Shown here: piece after piece, positions 61,036 to 64,000 of the stretch | How the letters are laid out: the number at the start of each line of letters is the position of its first letter | Numbering within the stretch: the first letter of the stretch is position 1 | Assembly (NCBI GenBank): GCA_020630195.1 | Contig: JAHDBV010000007.1 | Location: 47,608 to 111,607, forward strand | Reading direction: 5' to 3' | Origin: Acidimicrobiales bacterium | GTDB taxonomy: Bacteria; Actinomycetota; Acidimicrobiia; Acidimicrobiales; SZUA-35 | DNA: 64,000 nt | Translations under genes and position numbers: made by a program | The notes under the pieces: generated by a model | The model's database searches: none | What the model saw: only the letters and a program-made list of their open reading frames with translations | What the model was told of the DNA's origin: nothing

Positions 61036-62463
61036 ATGGCACTGCCACCGGAAAAACTGCGCACGCTGCCGGAGCTCGTCTTCGACGCGGAAGAGGACGG
61101 ATACCGCAAGGACCAGGTCCGTCGGGTCCTGACGCTCGTGGCCCCCGTGGCCGACGAGCTCGAGGCTCTCCAGGCCCGGGTCGCCGAGGCCGAAGCCCGG
61201 ACCGCGGCGGCCGAGGCCCGCCTCGTCGAGGCCCAGCAGGCCGCGGAGGTGGCACCCGCCGCGCCCGACGAACCGACCGCCGACTACGACGAGACGCTGC
61301 GGCGGACCCTGCTCCTCGCCCAGCAGACCGCCGACAAGGTCATCGCGGAGGCCAACACCGAGGCGACCGACATCCGGCGGCAGGCCGAAGCCGATGCCGC
61401 CGCCGCCCTGGACGCCGCCCGCAACGAAGCCGCGGCCGTGCACGCCGACGCCGAGGTGCAGCGGGCCGATCTGACCCGGGAGCTCGCCGATGAGCGGGCA
61501 CGTCGTCTCGGGGAGATCGCGGCGGAGGCCGACACCCGCCTCCAGCAGGTCCGCCAGTCGCTCGCCGAGGTCGAGGTGGCCGAGCGTGATGCCCTCCGGT
61601 CGGAGGTGAACGACCTCGCGTCGTCCCGCGACCGACTCACCGGCGACGTCGAGACCCTCGAGGGTCACCTGGCGCAGCGGCGTGAGGTCATCCGGGCGGC
61701 ACTCGCCGAGCTCGACGGTGCGCTCGACGACCCGAACCGGATGCGGCCCGCCATGCCGCCGACGGTGTCGGATGCGGTCGCCCCCGGCGACCCCGACGAC
61801 GCGCCGTTGCGTGTCGATGCGGTCGACGCGCTCCATCGTGATGCGGCGACGGCCGCCGAGGCATCGGCGGCCGGGATCGATCTGGGCTCGGAGGTCGCCG
61901 CGGACGCACCGGCCGCGGTGTCGACCGAGGAGCCGATCGTGCTGGCCGATGACGAACCGCTCGTCGTCGACGACGAGCAGCCGACCCAGATGATCGATGC
62001 CGTGGTCGAGGTCGCCGAGGACACCCCGGCGCCCGAGCCGCCCGCCGCCGACCCCGTCGACGTCATCGACGTCGACGCCGAGTCGGTCGAGGTCGAGGTG
62101 CCCGAAGCCGTGCCGACCGCCGCCGACGTCGTCGCCGACGACGGCTGGGCGCCCGAGCCCGACACCGCACGCGCTCCCGGCTCCTCACTCGTCACCGGTG
62201 GCCTCCCGCTGCCGGACCCGGCGGTTGCCGACACCGGGGTCGTGGAAGCCCTGGAAGGGGTTCCGGCCGCCGACGACGGACCGATGTGGGCCGATGACGC
62301 ACCCGCCGCGGCGGAGGCGGCGCCGTCCGCCGACCCCTTCCTCGAGGAACTCCGTCGCGTGACGAGCGACGATGCCGCCGATCCGGACGACGAGGCGCTC
62401 CACGCGTTCTTCACCACCGAGGACGAGGAGAAGCGCGGCTGGTTCGGCCGCCGGAAGGGCTGA
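61036..62463 (+). CDS. DivIVA-like coiled-coil protein with long acidic tail
   Basis: The 475-residue protein has an N-terminal DivIVA-like segment (LPELVFDAEEDGYRKDQVRRVL). A break follows, then coiled coil over about 85-230. The last 230 residues are disordered, Asp/Glu/Ala/Pro-rich, and end in the basic, aromatic KRGWFGRRKG. DivIVA/Wag31 marks poles and septa and organises wall growth. The N-terminal motif is divergent and the tail is much longer than usual. TAGTTT six bases before the ATG gives it a leaderless promoter, separated from yggT by a hairpin. Confidence 0.78.
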   Translation: MALPPEKLRTLPELVFDAEEDGYRKDQVRRVLTLVAPVADELEALQARVAEAEARTAAAEARLVEAQQAAEVAPAAPDEPTADYDETLRRTLLLAQQTADKVIAEANTEATDIRRQAEADAAAALDAARNEAAAVHADAEVQRADLTRELADERARRLGEIAAEADTRLQQVRQSLAEVEVAERDALRSEVNDLASSRDRLTGDVETLEGHLAQRREVIRAALAELDGALDDPNRMRPAMPPTVSDAVAPGDPDDAPLRVDAVDALHRDAATAAEASAAGIDLGSEVAADAPAAVSTEEPIVLADDEPLVVDDEQPTQMIDAVVEVAEDTPAPEPPAADPVDVIDVDAESVEVEVPEAVPTAADVVADDGWAPEPDTARAPGSSLVTGGLPLPDPAVADTGVVEALEGVPAADDGPMWADDAPAAAEAAPSADPFLEELRRVTSDDAADPDDEALHAFFTTEDEEKRGWFGRRKG

Positions 62464-62511
62464 CCGCGCTCTCCGGTGGGGCCGAGAGGCCACCACCGAT
62501 CATCACACACA

Positions 62512-62543
62512 CGACGGCCCGGCGGTCTCCCGCCGGGCCGTCG
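62512..62543. terminator. Strong bidirectional terminator between divIVA and ileS
   Basis: A perfect 14-base stem (CGACGGCCCGGCGG and its complement) around TCTC, flanked by CACAC and GTGTG that can extend it. It lies between convergent genes. Confidence 0.75.
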
Positions 62544-62554
62544 AGGTGTGTGGG

Positions 62555-64000
62555 TCAGACCACCGCGAGGTCGGTCGTGAGCGCGTCGCCCTCGGCGAGG
62601 TCCATCGTCGTCGCGAGCACCTGGGCCATGACCCAGTCGCGGTGGGCCTCCACGGCCGCGATGGTCACGGCCGGTGCCGTGACGTTGAGCGTGATCCGGT
62701 CGGTCACGACGAGGTCGGCATCGCGCCGGGCCTGCTGGACATGGCGGACCACGTCGCGGGCGACGCCCTCCGCCTCGAGCTCGGGTGTGACCTCGGTGTC
62801 GAGCACGACGACCGCGTCGTTGCCGGGCAGGGGAGCGGCGGTGACGCCGTCGACCGGGTCGAGCCCGAGATCGAACTCGTCTCCCGTGAGCTCCACGTTC
62901 TCGCCGTCGTCGAGCGTGACGGTGACGGTCGACCCGTCGGCCGACGCCGACCAGGAACCGGCCTTCGCCGCCTTGATCACCTTCTGGACGGTGCCACCCA
63001 GCTTCGGGCCGAGCACGCGGCCGTTCGGCCGGAGCGAGAACGAGCCGAATCGCTCGACCTCGTCGGTGAGGGCGACCGACTTCACGTTGAGCTCGTCGGC
63101 GATCAGATCGACGAACGGTTCGAGCACCTCGACCCCTCGTCCGGCGACCGTGGCCGACGACAGGGGGAGGCGCACCCGGAGGCCACCGCTCTCCCGCAGG
63201 CCGAGGCCGGCCGAGGCGACGTCGCGGGTGCGGTCCATCGCGGCCACGAGGGACGGGTCGGCCGGGAAGCCGGAGGCGTCGGGCCATGCCTGGAGGTGCA
63301 CCGATGAGCGCTCCTCGCCGTCGGCGGCGGTGCCGGACAGGACGTCCCACAGGTCCTCGGTGATCATCGGGAGGAACGGTGCCGCGGCCGACACGAAGGC
63401 CCGGAGCACGGTGTAGAGCGTGTCCATCGCGTCCGCGGTGTCGGCACTGGCCGTGCTGCCCCAGAAGCGGTCACGCGAGCGGCGGATGTACCAGTTGTTC
63501 AGCGCGTCGATGAAGCCCTGCAACGAGGCACAGGCGCCGGGCAGGTCGTAGGTGTCCATCGCCGCGGTGACGTCGGCCAGCATGGCGTGGGTCTTCGCGA
63601 GCAGATACCGGTCGAGCACGTTCGTCGAGTCGGTCCGCTCGGCGGCGGTGTAACCCTCGGCGTTCGCGTACAGCGTGAAGAACGACACGGCGTTGCGGAT
63701 CGGCAGCAGGATCTGGCGGGTCACCTCGTCGATGCCCTGGTCCGAGATGCGGGCGTCGCCGCCGCGCACGATGTTCGAGGACATGAAGTACCAGCGCAGT
63801 GCGTCCGAGCCCTGGGCCTCGAAGATCTCCGACGGTTCGGTGTAGTTCCGCAGCTTCTTCGACAGCTTCGCGCCGTCCTCGGCGAGGAGGATCCCGTGGC
63901 AGATGACGTTCTGGAACGCCGGGCGATCGAACAGGGCACCGGCGAGCACGTGGAGTGTGTAGAACCAGCCGCGGGTCTGGTTGATGTACTCGACGATGAA
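62555..64000 (-). CDS. ileS: Isoleucyl-tRNA synthetase, C-terminal part (start outside window)
   Basis: The visible 481 residues run from FIVEYINQTRGWFYTLHVLAG to the stop at 62555. The class I signature loop is AKLSKKLRNYTEP (in place of KMSKS), and the anticodon-binding domain contains LNNWYIRRSRDRFWG. These fit the eukaryote-like type 2 enzymes, many of which tolerate mupirocin. The C-terminal zinc-binding cysteines of type 1 enzymes are absent. The catalytic HIGH and editing domains lie beyond the window. It converges on divIVA across a strong shared hairpin. Confidence 0.95.
   Translation of the reverse strand, partial: FIVEYINQTRGWFYTLHVLAGALFDRPAFQNVICHGILLAEDGAKLSKKLRNYTEPSEIFEAQGSDALRWYFMSSNIVRGGDARISDQGIDEVTRQILLPIRNAVSFFTLYANAEGYTAAERTDSTNVLDRYLLAKTHAMLADVTAAMDTYDLPGACASLQGFIDALNNWYIRRSRDRFWGSTASADTADAMDTLYTVLRAFVSAAAPFLPMITEDLWDVLSGTAADGEERSSVHLQAWPDASGFPADPSLVAAMDRTRDVASAGLGLRESGGLRVRLPLSSATVAGRGVEVLEPFVDLIADELNVKSVALTDEVERFGSFSLRPNGRVLGPKLGGTVQKVIKAAKAGSWSASADGSTVTVTLDDGENVELTGDEFDLGLDPVDGVTAAPLPGNDAVVVLDTEVTPELEAEGVARDVVRHVQQARRDADLVVTDRITLNVTAPAVTIAAVEAHRDWVMAQVLATTMDLAEGDALTTDLAVV

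Overview
The window is about 64 kb of very GC-rich, gene-dense DNA. It is typical of an actinobacterium and most likely of the class Acidimicrobiia (Ilumatobacter-like); the class is inferred. The markers are an MtrA/MtrB/LpqB-type signalling operon, mycofactocin genes, DUF3040, a SepF-YggT-DivIVA module behind ftsZ, a PimB'-type mannosyltransferase and no ftsA. There is no rRNA, tRNA, CRISPR array, insertion sequence or prophage; this is chromosomal backbone.

Layout. 1-11.3 kb: mixed single genes (sulfatase fragment, PrsW-type membrane protease, pentapeptide-repeat membrane protein, VOC protein, a GGDEF/EAL cyclic-di-GMP enzyme, FMN reductase, CoxL-type molybdenum hydroxylase subunit, SH3 lipoprotein). 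11.3-14.7 kb: thiol peroxidase and a minus-strand run of zinc alcohol dehydrogenase, mftA (a 47-residue precursor), mftB and mftC. 14.8-24 kb: plus-strand genes for queuosine synthesis (queG), PimB' and its neighbours, a degenerate SMC-like coiled-coil protein, a ROK sugar kinase, an aminotransferase, an acetyltransferase and dihydroorotase. 24-30 kb: aminoglycoside acetyltransferase family protein, HAD phosphatase, TetR regulator with a clear operator, glycerol kinase, then phosphofructokinase and galactokinase. 30-36.9 kb: MtrB/MtrA-like two-component system with a short LpqB-like lipoprotein, inositol monophosphatase, Nudix, DNA polymerase IV, DUF3040. 37-45.5 kb: MoxR/DUF58/transglutaminase operon, a zinc-less ROK protein, acyl-CoA dehydrogenase, HNH endonuclease, lipoate ligase family protein.

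45.7-62.5 kb is the division and cell wall (dcw) cluster: mraZ, rsmH, ftsL, ftsI, murE, mraY, ftsW, murG, murC, murB, ftsQ, ftsZ, yggS, sepF, yggT and divIVA. Most neighbours overlap by four bases (ATGA or GTGA). murF and murD are missing from their usual places. The cluster ends at a strong hairpin shared with the convergent, partial ileS.

The most consistent signal across the window is promoter architecture. About twenty genes have a TANNNT -10 element only 6-8 bases before the start codon, as expected for leaderless transcripts, and these fix several ambiguous starts. Other points of interest are the split mycofactocin locus, the SMC-like protein without a Walker A motif, a HAD enzyme whose first strand is repeated in tandem, and MraZ-like boxes on the mraZ promoter.
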